Source: Prosthecobacter sp.
GTDB lineage: Bacteria; Verrucomicrobiota; Verrucomicrobiia; Verrucomicrobiales; Verrucomicrobiaceae
Assembly: GCF_020439865.1 (NCBI RefSeq)
Contig: NZ_JAGRPF010000072.1
Location: 1 to 64,000, forward strand
Direction of reading: 5' to 3'
Length of the DNA: 64,000 nt
This document shows positions 46,021 through 54,603 of the stretch, piece by piece. Position 1 is the stretch's first letter. Each line of letters starts with the position of its first letter. Position numbers and translations under genes: made by a program. Below the pieces are notes generated by a model that worked only from the letters and a program-made list of their open reading frames with translations, searched no databases and had not been told where the DNA came from.

Positions 46021-47070
46021 ATGTCGTCCAGCCTTCCTCCCCTTCGCAGTGCCTACGATCTTGAGCGTGTGCTTGAGTTTGAATTCGTACGGGCCACGGA
46101 AAACGCAGCTCTTCAGGCGATCCATTGGCTGGGGCGTGGGGAGAAGGAACTCGCTGACGGTGCGGCATGCAGCGCCATCTACGGAGTCTTCGATATTCTG
46201 GATGTTCGCGGTGAGGTGGTGATTGGCGAAGGAATCAAGGACAACGCCCCGGGGATTTTCGTTGGTGAACACCTGGGGACGTGGCGCGACGGGTCACCAC
46301 GGTTCAACATTGCGCTCGACCCCATCGACGGCACCAGCAACATCGCCAAGGGGTTGCCCAACAGCATTTCCGTCATCGCCGCCGCGCAGATTCCCGATGG
46401 AGCTCCGTGTGCGATGAAGAGCATCCCGAGCTTTTACAGCCACAAGATCGCCTACGGTCCTGCGGTGAAGAAGGCGCTGGAGGGCAGGGGGGACCGCTGC
46501 TTTCTGGACATGCCGCTTCAGGAGGTGATCACCTTTGTAGCCGAGGCTTTGGGCAAACGAGAACGGGATTTGGTTGTTTCCACCATGGACCGCCCTCGTC
46601 ATCAGGACATCGTGGAGCAGATCCGCCGCTCAGGAGCGGCTCTGCGAATGGTGACGGATGGCGACATCGCCGCCGCCGTGGCTCCTTCGATGCCAGAGTC
46701 CACATGTGACCTCTATGTGGGCATAGGAGGATCTCCGGAGGGCATTCTCGCCGCCGCAGCGTTGAAGTGCCTCGGCGGTGACATGCAGTTGCGCATGTGG
46801 TTTCACGATGAAGCACACCGCGCCGAAGTGGCCGCTCAAACATCCGTTGCCGAGATGAATCAGGTCTTCCGCGTTCATGAACTCATCGTGGGAGAAAGCG
46901 CGCTGTTCTGCGCCACCGGCATCAGCGACAGCCCGCTGCTGCCCGGTTGCCGGCTTGTCGGTCATCGCGTTGAAACCCATTCGATCCTGATGCGGTCCCG
47001 CAGTGGAACCGTCCGCCGTATCCACGCGGTGCATGATCTGGACCGCAAGGTGGTGCCGCTCAGGGCTTAG
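46021..47070 (+). CDS. glpX: Class II fructose-1,6-bisphosphatase GlpX
   Basis: A 349-residue protein of the GlpX family: ATENAALQAIHWLGRGEK, VVIGEGIKDNAPGIFVGE, the metal-binding DPIDGTSNIAKGLPNSIS and VTDGDIAAAVAPSMP, then GIGGSPEGILAAAALKCLGG. It hydrolyses fructose-1,6-bisphosphate in gluconeogenesis. The ATG at 46021 was chosen over a GTG at 45979 since conservation begins just after it. Its end overlaps the convergent RlmM-like gene by 4 bases. Confidence 0.95.
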   Translation: MSSSLPPLRSAYDLERVLEFEFVRATENAALQAIHWLGRGEKELADGAACSAIYGVFDILDVRGEVVIGEGIKDNAPGIFVGEHLGTWRDGSPRFNIALDPIDGTSNIAKGLPNSISVIAAAQIPDGAPCAMKSIPSFYSHKIAYGPAVKKALEGRGDRCFLDMPLQEVITFVAEALGKRERDLVVSTMDRPRHQDIVEQIRRSGAALRMVTDGDIAAAVAPSMPESTCDLYVGIGGSPEGILAAAALKCLGGDMQLRMWFHDEAHRAEVAAQTSVAEMNQVFRVHELIVGESALFCATGISDSPLLPGCRLVGHRVETHSILMRSRSGTVRRIHAVHDLDRKVVPLRA

Positions 47071-48107
47071 CCCGCGCAGACACAGATCTCCCGGCGATTT
47101 GCCGCGAGTTGCGTGGCAAACACGGGGGCTGGAGCCCATTCGCGAATGGCTTCAATGAACTCGTGCGCGCGATCCTCGAGGGCGGGGGTGTTCAGTTTGA
47201 CCGTGAGAATCAAGCGTCGCGCCTGAACCGCATCCTGGATGCGCCTGACCTGAGGAAGCACTTCGGGAGGAGCGAGATTGATGTCGCAGAGCAGCAGGTC
47301 GATGTCCCTCGGTAAGGCGGTGAGATTGAGACGGCCCGCCGCAGTGCGCCAATGCTCGAACCTGACTGCTTTCGATTTGGCCAGTTCAAGAATCCGAGGA
47401 TCCATGTCGCCTGTATCAACGCCGAGGACGTTCATGCCGCGCTGGAGCAGCGCATAGGTGGCGCCACCGGGAGCGCAGCCGAGATCGAGGGCGGTTTGCC
47501 CACGCAGATCCATCTGGTCCCATCCGCGCCATGCGAGTGCCTGTTCGAGTTTGAGCCAGGCACGCGACGGAACGTCCTCGGGCAAAGTGATGCGCGGCAG
47601 ACCGCCGGGATGGGTGTGCATGCCTGCATGATGCTCGTGACAGCCGAGAAAGAGCGGTTCGCCGTCGGTTTCGCCGACGATGACATCAAGAATCCAATCG
47701 CCGTGAGCATAAGGTAGCCGGGTTTCGAGTTGGACGCCAGCCTGCTGGAGTTCGCGGGTGATTTCAGTCTCCAGAGGATCGATGCGCTGCCAGGTGTCGG
47801 CGTGGACCCCGTCTTCGGGCGTGTCTCGCGGGAACACATGAAGACGAACCGGGCCTGAAGGAAGTTTGCGGGCGTGATCAGTGAGTTCGGCGATTGTTTT
47901 GCACAAGCCCAAGGAGATGCCGCTTACTCGGGCGAAGTGACTGAGGGTGCGCGGCGGGACAAAGTCGGAACGCCGGACCTTCCAGGTAATGAACTGCGGC
48001 TTCATGAACGCCGGCACCAGTTCGCCGGCAAAGTGGCTGGCGATGTCGCGCTTGAGCGCGGCTTCAGATCCGGCCCGGCAGGTGGTGAAGCGGAAGGGGG
48101 AGTTCAT
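47067..48107 (-). CDS. FtsJ/RlmM-like ribose 2'-O-methyltransferase
   Basis: A 346-residue protein. The N-terminal part resembles the THUMP-like and RRM regions of RlmM (FRFTTCRAGSEAALKRDIASHFAGEL). The C-terminal Rossmann domain has the SAM motif TALDLGCAPGGATYALLQRGMNVLGVDTG, the catalytic DLLLCDINLAP and LILTVKLN, fitting the K-D-K-E tetrad of FtsJ enzymes. RlmM methylates C2498 of 23S rRNA in E. coli; the same target here is inferred. The gene shares 4 bases with glpX. Confidence 0.85.
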   Translation of the reverse strand: MNSPFRFTTCRAGSEAALKRDIASHFAGELVPAFMKPQFITWKVRRSDFVPPRTLSHFARVSGISLGLCKTIAELTDHARKLPSGPVRLHVFPRDTPEDGVHADTWQRIDPLETEITRELQQAGVQLETRLPYAHGDWILDVIVGETDGEPLFLGCHEHHAGMHTHPGGLPRITLPEDVPSRAWLKLEQALAWRGWDQMDLRGQTALDLGCAPGGATYALLQRGMNVLGVDTGDMDPRILELAKSKAVRFEHWRTAAGRLNLTALPRDIDLLLCDINLAPPEVLPQVRRIQDAVQARRLILTVKLNTPALEDRAHEFIEAIREWAPAPVFATQLAANRREICVCAG

Positions 48108-48113
48108 GTGGGT

Positions 48114-48145
48114 GAGAAAAAGAAAGGCGGAGCCAAAGCTCCGCC
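48114..48145 (-). terminator. Intrinsic terminator of the cytochrome gene
   Basis: On the reverse strand GGCGGAGC, a 4-base loop and GCTCCGCC (48126-48145) are followed by TTTCTTTTTC. This is a standard factor-independent terminator ending the cytochrome transcript, just before the methyltransferase start. Confidence 0.9.
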
Positions 48146-48173
48146 CTCCGTGGTGAGATGTTGTTTCGAGAAA

Positions 48174-48608
48174 TTACTCGACGCCTTTCCATGCTCCGAA
48201 GCTGGCGCCTTCGGTGATCCACTTCTTGATCAGCGCGATGTTTTCAGGGCTGATGCGGTCGCCTTTGCCTTCAGGAGGCATGGCCATGTCGTCGGAATCG
48301 GGCAGGGTCATCGTCTTCACCAACCAGCTTGCGTCCGGCTTGCCAGCCACGACGTTTTCCTCGGGGTATTCCTTGCCACCCTTCATGATGACAGCGGCGC
48401 CATCGAGACGAAGACCTCCCTTGGGCTTCTTAATTTTGCCGTTGTCTTCGTGCTCCTTCTCATGGCACTTGAAGCAGCTTTCCTTCAAGATGGGAAGAAC
48501 CTGCTTTTCAAAGTCCACTTTGCCAGCGTCCTGAGCGCGGGTCGTGGAAGTGACGGAGACACCGAGGGCGAGCGCGGCGGCGATGGTGAGTGCGAGTGTG
48601 TTTTTCAT
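48174..48608 (-). CDS. Secreted Planctomycete-type cytochrome c domain protein
   Basis: A 144-residue protein with signal peptide MKNTLALTIAAALALGVSVTSTTRA. The mature part is one PSCyt1-type domain: VDFEKQVLPILKESCFKCHEKE (haem motif CFKCH), KGGLRLDG, VVAGKPDASWLVKTMTLPDSDDMAMPPEGKGD (distal Met in MPP) and LIKKWITEGA. It is a small periplasmic electron carrier; in PVC bacteria this domain is usually fused to DUF1549/DUF1553, so a free-standing copy is less typical. A good terminator follows. Confidence 0.92.
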   Translation of the reverse strand: MKNTLALTIAAALALGVSVTSTTRAQDAGKVDFEKQVLPILKESCFKCHEKEHEDNGKIKKPKGGLRLDGAAVIMKGGKEYPEENVVAGKPDASWLVKTMTLPDSDDMAMPPEGKGDRISPENIALIKKWITEGASFGAWKGVE

Positions 48609-48766
48609 GGGTTTGGTGGGACGGGGGTGCAGGTGAAGATGTTCGCGGGAGTTTCCCGGTCAAGTTGCATCCCGAGGAGGATCGAAGCCGAGACAGAAAA
48701 GTGAGGCAAGTTAAATATTTTGGTGGCCTTAAATAATTTCGTCTGCCAGAATCCCATCTTATTGCC

Positions 48767-51367
48767 ATGAGCCGAGCTGCTGCTGTCGCCCGTCCTCCTC
48801 GCGCCCGATCCACGGACGAGAAGGAAAGTCCGTGGAATGATGTCTTCGGCATCTTCTTCCTGATGGTTGCGGCCATGCTGCTGCTCGCGCTGGTTTCCTA
48901 CGATCCGCGTGACATGCCGTCTTGGTCCTTCCTGGCGCTTTCGGAGTCATCCGGCGAAGTGACCCACAACTTTGTCGGTCGCATGGGCGCGCTGGTGGCG
49001 GGGCACATGCTCTGGCTCATGGGCTTTGCGGCCTACCTGCTGCCGTTCAGCATGACCTGGTTCGGCGTGTGCAAGCTTCATTCCAAGATCAAAATCACCA
49101 GGGCGGCGTGGCTGGGGGTGGCGATCATGATCATAAGCGGTGCAGCGTTGCTGGAGGTGCAGAACTTGCTGAGCGAACGAGATCACTTCACGCCGTTGGG
49201 CGGTTCCGGCGGGCTCGGCTTTGTGATCGGCGGCGGCTTGTTGAAAAACTTGCTCGGCAAAGTCGGAGCAACCTTGGTGCTGTCCGTTGTGTATCTGGTG
49301 GGGCTGTTTCTTGTGACGGGGCAGCACCCGCTGATGGTGATCCGCAACATTCGTGCGGAACTGACGCGCTGGAAGGCCGAGCGTGAGGCCCAGCGTCTGA
49401 TCGAGGAGAAGCTCGCCGAGGAGGTCGCGAACACGGTGCCGGGAACACTGACACCTGTGCCGACCGAACTACGCCGCAAGAAGAAGGGCGGAGCTGAACT
49501 GCGCGGCGACACGCCCGCTGTATCCACCAATTTGGAACTGCCGCTGAAATTTGACCCGCCTCCGCCCAAGATCATCGATTCGTCGGTGTCACGGGCGCAT
49601 GACGACCGTTCGGACAAACCGAAACTGGCCGAGGTCTGGGAAAAGAAACGTGCGCAGAAGATCGAGCAGGCTCCGCATGGGTCGCTGGGAAATCTGACCG
49701 TCCGTTTCAAAGACTACAAGCTTCCCTCCATGGATCTGCTGAAGTGGCCGGAAGAAACCAATCGTGCGCCGACAGACAAAGGGGAGCTTCTCGGCATTCA
49801 GGCCACGATTGTCAGGGCGCTCGCCAGTTTTGGCATCAGCGTGGAGCCCGGCGACATCACACGTGGCCCGGCCATCACGCGTTACGAAGTGCGCCCCGTG
49901 GACGGTTTGCGCGTGAGCCGCATTGCGAATCTGGACGCCGACATCGCTCGTGCGACGCGTGCGGAGCGGATCAACATTCTCGCGCCGATTCCCGGCAAGG
50001 ACACCGTAGGCATCGAACTCGCGAACAAGGAGAAAATCATCGTTCCGCTGCGTGAGCTGCTGGAGGACGAAGTCTTCGTCAATGGCAAGTCCAAGCTTCC
50101 CGTGGCTCTTGGCAAGGATGTGTATGGCAAGACGATCATTGGTGACCTCGCGGCGATGCCGCATCTTCTGGTGGCCGGCGCTACTGGGTCCGGCAAGTCG
50201 GTCTGCATCAACAGCATCATCACGAGCCTGCTGTGTCGTTTTGCACCCGATGAACTGCGCTTCATCATGATCGATCCGAAGGTGGTGGAGATGCAGAACT
50301 ACGAAGAGCTGCCTCATCTCGCGCTGCCCGTCGTGACCGATCCGAAGAAGGCGCTGCTGGCCCTGCGTTGGGTGGTGAAGGAGATGGAGAATCGCTATCA
50401 GATCTTTGCTCAGGAAGGCTGTCGTAACTTTGAGGCCTTCAACAACCGCAATCGCAAGCGTAAGGCTGAGGCGGATGCCGCCCGTGCGGCGCGTAATGGC
50501 GCGGCTCCTGGCACCAAGGCAGGCGTGGATGATGCCCGTGTCTCAGCCGCCTTCGCCAAAGAAGCGGCATCTGACGCGGACGCTGCACCGAAAACGGCAG
50601 AGGTCGGAACGGTGGACGGAGACGAAAACGAGCTTCGCGATGCCAGCGGCACCTGGCTCGGAGATTCGCAGCCGCCACCTCCGCGCAAGCAGGAAGTGGT
50701 GATTCCGGACACGATGCCTTACATCGTCGTCATCGTGGATGAGCTCGCGGACTTGATGCAGACCGCGCCTGCGGACATCGAAGTGGCCATCGCTCGCATT
50801 ACGCAGATGGCGCGCGCAGCTGGGATTCATCTCATCGTCGCCACACAGACGCCCCGAGCGGACGTCATTACGGGCGTGATCAAAGCCAATATCCCCACGC
50901 GAATCGCTTTCCAGGTTTCTTCTGCGCTCGACAGTCGCGTCATATTGGACCGCAAGGGCGCCGAGAACCTCGTGGGCAAAGGGGACATGCTCTATGTGCC
51001 GCCCGGTGGAGCGCAGCCTGTGCGCAGCCAGGGGGCGCTGGTCACAGACGATGAAATTCACGCACTCGTGGAGCACTGTGTCGCGCAGGGCAAACCGGTC
51101 TTTGACGTCAAGGTGGACGAGGACAGCGGCGACTTTGGTGATGAGGACGGAGAGGGCTCCGGCATCAGCGCCGAGGAGGAGGAAGTTTTGGAGAAGTGTC
51201 TCGAAGTCATTCGTCAGGAGAAAAAGGCCAGCACCAGCCTGCTCCAACGCCGTCTGCGTCTTGGATATGGTCGTGCGGCACGCATGATCGATCTCCTTGA
51301 GGATCGCGGTATCATTGGACCGGGCGAAGGTGCGAAGCCGCGTGAGATTCTCGTCCAGATGGATTGA
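48767..51367 (+). CDS. ftsK: FtsK/SpoIIIE DNA translocase
   Basis: An 866-residue translocase. Four transmembrane helices lie in residues 25-190, followed by a variable linker of about 120 residues. The motor domain has DITRGPAITRYEVRPVDGLRVSRI, Walker A LVAGATGSGKSVCINSIITSLL, IMIDPKVVEMQNYEELPHL, and Walker B YIVVIVDELADLMQTAPADIE. A hydrophilic insert of about 85 residues (KRKAEADAARAARNGAAPG ... WLGDSQPPPPRKQEV) lies before Walker B. The gamma domain (LLQRRLRLGYGRAARMIDLLEDRGIIGPGEGAKPREIL) is present, implying KOPS recognition and XerCD activation. It segregates chromosome termini at the division septum. Confidence 0.96.
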   Translation: MSRAAAVARPPRARSTDEKESPWNDVFGIFFLMVAAMLLLALVSYDPRDMPSWSFLALSESSGEVTHNFVGRMGALVAGHMLWLMGFAAYLLPFSMTWFGVCKLHSKIKITRAAWLGVAIMIISGAALLEVQNLLSERDHFTPLGGSGGLGFVIGGGLLKNLLGKVGATLVLSVVYLVGLFLVTGQHPLMVIRNIRAELTRWKAEREAQRLIEEKLAEEVANTVPGTLTPVPTELRRKKKGGAELRGDTPAVSTNLELPLKFDPPPPKIIDSSVSRAHDDRSDKPKLAEVWEKKRAQKIEQAPHGSLGNLTVRFKDYKLPSMDLLKWPEETNRAPTDKGELLGIQATIVRALASFGISVEPGDITRGPAITRYEVRPVDGLRVSRIANLDADIARATRAERINILAPIPGKDTVGIELANKEKIIVPLRELLEDEVFVNGKSKLPVALGKDVYGKTIIGDLAAMPHLLVAGATGSGKSVCINSIITSLLCRFAPDELRFIMIDPKVVEMQNYEELPHLALPVVTDPKKALLALRWVVKEMENRYQIFAQEGCRNFEAFNNRNRKRKAEADAARAARNGAAPGTKAGVDDARVSAAFAKEAASDADAAPKTAEVGTVDGDENELRDASGTWLGDSQPPPPRKQEVVIPDTMPYIVVIVDELADLMQTAPADIEVAIARITQMARAAGIHLIVATQTPRADVITGVIKANIPTRIAFQVSSALDSRVILDRKGAENLVGKGDMLYVPPGGAQPVRSQGALVTDDEIHALVEHCVAQGKPVFDVKVDEDSGDFGDEDGEGSGISAEEEEVLEKCLEVIRQEKKASTSLLQRRLRLGYGRAARMIDLLEDRGIIGPGEGAKPREILVQMD

Positions 51368-51375
51368 GTGCGGTC

Positions 51376-52020
51376 ATGATTCCCGATTTGTTTGCGCGTG
51401 ATTTGCCGGAGGCATGTCGGCAGGTGTTGCTCGTGATCGCGCCTCACGAGAAATCCATCATGGCCGAACTGCGAATGATCGAGCGCACTTCATTCGAAGA
51501 GTGGCAGCAAGTAGGGGAGACGATTCCGGTTTCTCTCGGGCGGAACGGCCTCGCTTGGGGAATTGGCGAACACGCGACGGCACCGCCTGCTGGATTGCCG
51601 ATCAAGCACGAGGGCGATGGATGCAGTCCCGCGGGCGTGTTTCGTCTGCCATTTGCGTTTGGAGATGCGTCTGTGTCTGAATTCAGGCTGCCTTACATTT
51701 CTATCACGGAGTCGCTTGTGGCTGTAGATGATCCTCAGTCACAGTTTTACAATCAGGTCGTCGATTCGGCTCAGGTGACGAAGGACTGGATCAGCACCGA
51801 ATTCATGCGCCGTGAAGACGGTTTGTATCGCTGGGGAGCTCTTGTAGCGCACAATCCGGCGAATCTTCCCGGGGCAGGCTCCTGCATTTTCCTCCATCTC
51901 TGGCGGGGGAAGGGCATGCCGACGGCAGGCTGCACGGCGATGGAGGAGGTCGATCTCCAACACGTGCTCGCCTGGCTTGATCCCTCGTTGGAACCGCGAT
52001 TGGTGCAGGGGATTGCCTGA
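51376..52020 (+). CDS. YkuD-like L,D-transpeptidase-family protein without evident signal peptide
   Basis: A 214-residue protein. The C-terminal half holds HEGDGCSPAGVFRLPFAFG (a motif shared by ErfK/YkuD proteins) and the active-site stretch IFLHLWRGKGMPTAGCTAM with His and catalytic Cys in the H...G-C-T-A arrangement. L,D-transpeptidases cross-link peptidoglycan or attach lipoproteins, which needs export, yet no signal peptide is seen; the start at 51376 lies 8 bases after the ftsK stop. A cytoplasmic member or an atypical export route is possible. Confidence 0.8.
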   Translation: MIPDLFARDLPEACRQVLLVIAPHEKSIMAELRMIERTSFEEWQQVGETIPVSLGRNGLAWGIGEHATAPPAGLPIKHEGDGCSPAGVFRLPFAFGDASVSEFRLPYISITESLVAVDDPQSQFYNQVVDSAQVTKDWISTEFMRREDGLYRWGALVAHNPANLPGAGSCIFLHLWRGKGMPTAGCTAMEEVDLQHVLAWLDPSLEPRLVQGIA

Positions 52021-52069
52021 AAGGCGACAACCACCTTGCGCAACAACAACGGCTGGCGACAATCGCCGC

Positions 52070-53059
52070 ATGCCCGACCACGCCGCCTTCCGCACCCTGT
52101 TTGCCGACCTCAAAGCCGAGATGCAAAAAGCCATCGTCGGCTACGATGAACTCCTGAGTGACGTGCTGGTGGCCATCTTCTCCGGCGGACACGTGCTGCT
52201 CGAAGGCGTTCCCGGGCTCGGCAAGACCTATCTCGTGCGCACGCTGTCTCAGGTCGTCGGTCTCGAGCCGGGACGTGTGCAATGCACGCCGGATTTGATG
52301 CCGGCGGACATTCTGGGCACGCATATCGTCGGGGAGGACGAAAAGGGCCACCGCACGCTTCGCTACGAAAAAGGACCGGTGTTCAAGAACCTGTTGCTGG
52401 TCGATGAAATCAATCGTGCCACTCCGAAGACCCAGGCTGCTCTCCTCGAAGTCATGCAGGAACGCTGTGTCACCACAGGAGGGGAACGACATCCCGTCCC
52501 GGAGCCATTTTTGGTGCTCGCGACGCAGAACCCGATGGAAATGGAGGGCACCTACCCGCTGCCCGAGGCGCAGCTCGACCGCTTCATGTTCAAGATCAAG
52601 GTGCCGTTTCCCGATCTCGATTCACTCGTCGAAATCTCCCGGCGCACGACAGGTTTTAAAGAACCGCAGCTGGCGACCATGACCGACGGAGCAAAGCTGA
52701 TCGAATGGCAGCAGACGCTGGCGCAGATGCCCGTGGCTGATCCCGTGGCCCACTACGCTTCGCGTCTGGTCCTGAGCAGCCATCCGGAGCAGCCCGATGC
52801 GCTTCCTGAGGTGAAGCGCTATGTGTCTTACGGGGCGAGTCCTCGTGGATTGCAGGCGTTGATTCGTGGCGCTCGTGTTTGGGCCGCGATTCAGGGAGCT
52901 ACGGCCGTCTCCACCGACGACATCCGAGCCATCGCCCACGTCTCACTTCGCCACCGCATCATTCTCAACTTCGAAGGCGAGGCCGGGCAGATCAAGGTGG
53001 ACGACATCATCACCAAACTGCTCGACCAGGTGAAAACTCCGGCGCAGCAGGCGGCATAA
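52070..53059 (+). CDS. MoxR-family AAA+ ATPase
   Basis: A 329-residue MoxR ATPase with Walker A VLLEGVPGLGKTYLVRTLS, CTPDLMPADILGT, Walker B LLLVDEINRATPKTQAALLEVMQER, sensor LATQNPMEMEGTYPLPEAQLDRFMF and the C-terminal lid VSYGASPRGLQALIRGAR. MoxR proteins act as chaperones with vWA partners; the DUF58 gene 19 bases downstream supplies that partner. The start at 52070 gives a compact N-terminus; a longer open frame begins at 51977 inside the previous gene. Confidence 0.95.
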   Translation: MPDHAAFRTLFADLKAEMQKAIVGYDELLSDVLVAIFSGGHVLLEGVPGLGKTYLVRTLSQVVGLEPGRVQCTPDLMPADILGTHIVGEDEKGHRTLRYEKGPVFKNLLLVDEINRATPKTQAALLEVMQERCVTTGGERHPVPEPFLVLATQNPMEMEGTYPLPEAQLDRFMFKIKVPFPDLDSLVEISRRTTGFKEPQLATMTDGAKLIEWQQTLAQMPVADPVAHYASRLVLSSHPEQPDALPEVKRYVSYGASPRGLQALIRGARVWAAIQGATAVSTDDIRAIAHVSLRHRIILNFEGEAGQIKVDDIITKLLDQVKTPAQQAA

Positions 53060-53078
53060 CCTTGGCGGGTCCGCTCCA

Positions 53079-53990
53079 ATGCCTCACTCACTCGAACGCG
53101 AAGATTTATTCGACGCCTCCTTTTTGGACCGGCTTCGTGTTCTGGCTCTGCGGTTGAGAAAACGTCGGCAATTGATGCGGCGCGGGGCACAGTCAACCCC
53201 GGCGACCGGATTCACGCGTGAGTTCAAGGACTACCGTCACTACACGCCGCGTGAGGATTACCGCGCGATCGACTGGCGGCTCTATGCCCGCCTCGACAAG
53301 CTCTTCGTGCGTCTCTACGAGGAGACGCAGGAACTCAATCTGCACATCCTCATCGACACCAGCGCGTCCATGGCACAGCCTTTTCCGGAGAAGCGGCGGC
53401 AGGCGTTGCGCTTCGCCGTGGCGCTGGCGTATCTGGCACTCAGTGCGCAGCAGCGTGTGAGCATCTATTCCATGAGCGAAACCGTGCATCAGGAGCTGCC
53501 TCCGTTGCGCGGACAGGGGAACATCGAAAAGGTCATTCAGGCCGTCACGAAGCTGAAGTTTGATGGCATCACCAACATGAAGCGCTGCTTTGAGGAGTTC
53601 CGTCCCAGCAAGCAGCGCTTCGGGGTCATCTTCCTCATCAGTGACTTTTTCGGTCACGAGATCGGCAGTGCCACCGAGGCGGTCTCCCGTGTCTCTGCAT
53701 GGCCAGGCGAGAATCATTTCCTCCAGATCGTGCATCCCGAGGAGCGTGAGCCTGAAATCGAAGGCGAGCTCGAACTGACCGAGGTCGAGACCGGTGAGCG
53801 CCGCCGTTTCTGGCTCACCAAACGCGACGTGCAGCGCTACATCGAGACCTTCGACGCCTTTGCCGAAAACCTCGCTCGCGAGTGTGCCGGTCATCGCATC
53901 GACTTTATGCAGGTGAGCAGCGAAGAGGCGTTCGAGGAGCGCTTTCTTGATCTGCTTGTGCGAGGGTCCGCTCTTGCGGGCGGAGTGTGA
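53079..53990 (+). CDS. DUF58/vWA-like protein, MoxR partner
   Basis: A 303-residue DUF58 protein: SLEREDLFDASFLDRLRVLALRLR, the family core GFTREFKDYRHYTPREDYRAIDWRLYAR and a von Willebrand A-like fold with a MIDAS-type DTSASMAQPF. The MoxR-DUF58 pair is typical of envelope or aerotolerance (Bat-like) operons in which the ATPase remodels metal-dependent clients. No BatA/B/D-like genes follow; the next genes are a DMT-like small membrane protein and a 58-residue protein. Confidence 0.93.
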   Translation: MPHSLEREDLFDASFLDRLRVLALRLRKRRQLMRRGAQSTPATGFTREFKDYRHYTPREDYRAIDWRLYARLDKLFVRLYEETQELNLHILIDTSASMAQPFPEKRRQALRFAVALAYLALSAQQRVSIYSMSETVHQELPPLRGQGNIEKVIQAVTKLKFDGITNMKRCFEEFRPSKQRFGVIFLISDFFGHEIGSATEAVSRVSAWPGENHFLQIVHPEEREPEIEGELELTEVETGERRRFWLTKRDVQRYIETFDAFAENLARECAGHRIDFMQVSSEEAFEERFLDLLVRGSALAGGV

Positions 53991-54010
53991 TCTGTCTTGC
54001 TTTTACTGTG

Positions 54011-54355
54011 ATGAACTGGCCTGTGATCAAAGCTGTCGGACTCCTGGTGGGATCGAATGTCTTCATGACCTTCGCGTGGTATGCGCATTTGCGCGATTTG
54101 AAGGCGAAGCCGTGGTTCATCGCCGCGCTGGTGAGCTGGGGCATCGCGTTTTTTGAATACCTGCTGCAGGTGCCGGCCAACCGCATCGGCAGCGCGGCAC
54201 TGAGCCTGCCGCAGCTCAAGATCATCCAGGAAGTCATCACGCTGTCGGTGTTCGTGCCGTTTGCGCTGTTTTACATGAAGCAGCCGCTCAAGTGGGACTA
54301 TCTCTGGGCCGGCTTGTGCATGGGCGGGGCGGTGTATTTCATTTTCCGCAAATGA
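54011..54355 (+). CDS. DUF486/DMT-family small membrane protein
   Basis: A 114-residue protein with four hydrophobic helices (AVGLLVGSNVFMTFAWYAHL, AALVSWGIAFFEYLLQVPANRIG, ITLSVFVPFALFYM, LWAGLCMGGAVYFIF). The strings AWYAHL, FFEYLLQVPANRIG and QLKIIQEVITL match the DUF486 family, related to drug/metabolite transporter halves. ATG 54011 begins the conserved N-terminus. Its stop overlaps the next small gene by ATGA. Transport substrate is unknown. Confidence 0.88.
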   Translation: MNWPVIKAVGLLVGSNVFMTFAWYAHLRDLKAKPWFIAALVSWGIAFFEYLLQVPANRIGSAALSLPQLKIIQEVITLSVFVPFALFYMKQPLKWDYLWAGLCMGGAVYFIFRK

Positions 54356-54528
54356 ACCGCTTCACGGAGAGCTTTTTGGGTGAACGGCTCGGCGATCTCG
54401 GATCATGGACCGTTCGCTTGCTGAGCTTTGGCCTCTGCAGGCCCAATCCCGAGTCGTGGGAGGCGATCGGTATCGGTTTTGGAGTGCTGACGAGCCTGGC
54501 AGTTTGCTGGGGATTGTGGGGGAAATGA
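54352..54528 (+). CDS. 58-residue membrane protein, unknown
   Basis: A very small frame that starts with the ATGA overlapping the DUF486 stop. The product has an amphipathic N-terminus (FTESFLGERLGDLGSW) and one C-terminal hydrophobic helix (IGIGFGVLTSLAVCWGLWG). The overlap and in-register hydrophobic segment suggest a real coupled gene. No family recognised. Confidence 0.5.
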   Translation: MNRFTESFLGERLGDLGSWTVRLLSFGLCRPNPESWEAIGIGFGVLTSLAVCWGLWGK

Positions 54529-54548
54529 GGACGCAACTTGTTCACATA

Positions 54549-54588
54549 TTCACATTTTGAATTGTGAAGATGTTTAACAAAGGTTAAA
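54549..54588 (+). promoter_or_regulatory. Two adjacent dyads in the AT-rich leader of the M50-like gene
   Basis: TTCACA (54549-54554) and TGTGAA (54563-54568) form one inverted repeat; TTTAAC (54573-54578) and GTTAAA (54583-54588) form another, directly before the M50-like ATG. An additional TTCACA begins at 54541. They look like operators overlapping a promoter. Confidence 0.45.
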
Positions 54589-54603
54589 TAACCCATTATT
54601 CCC

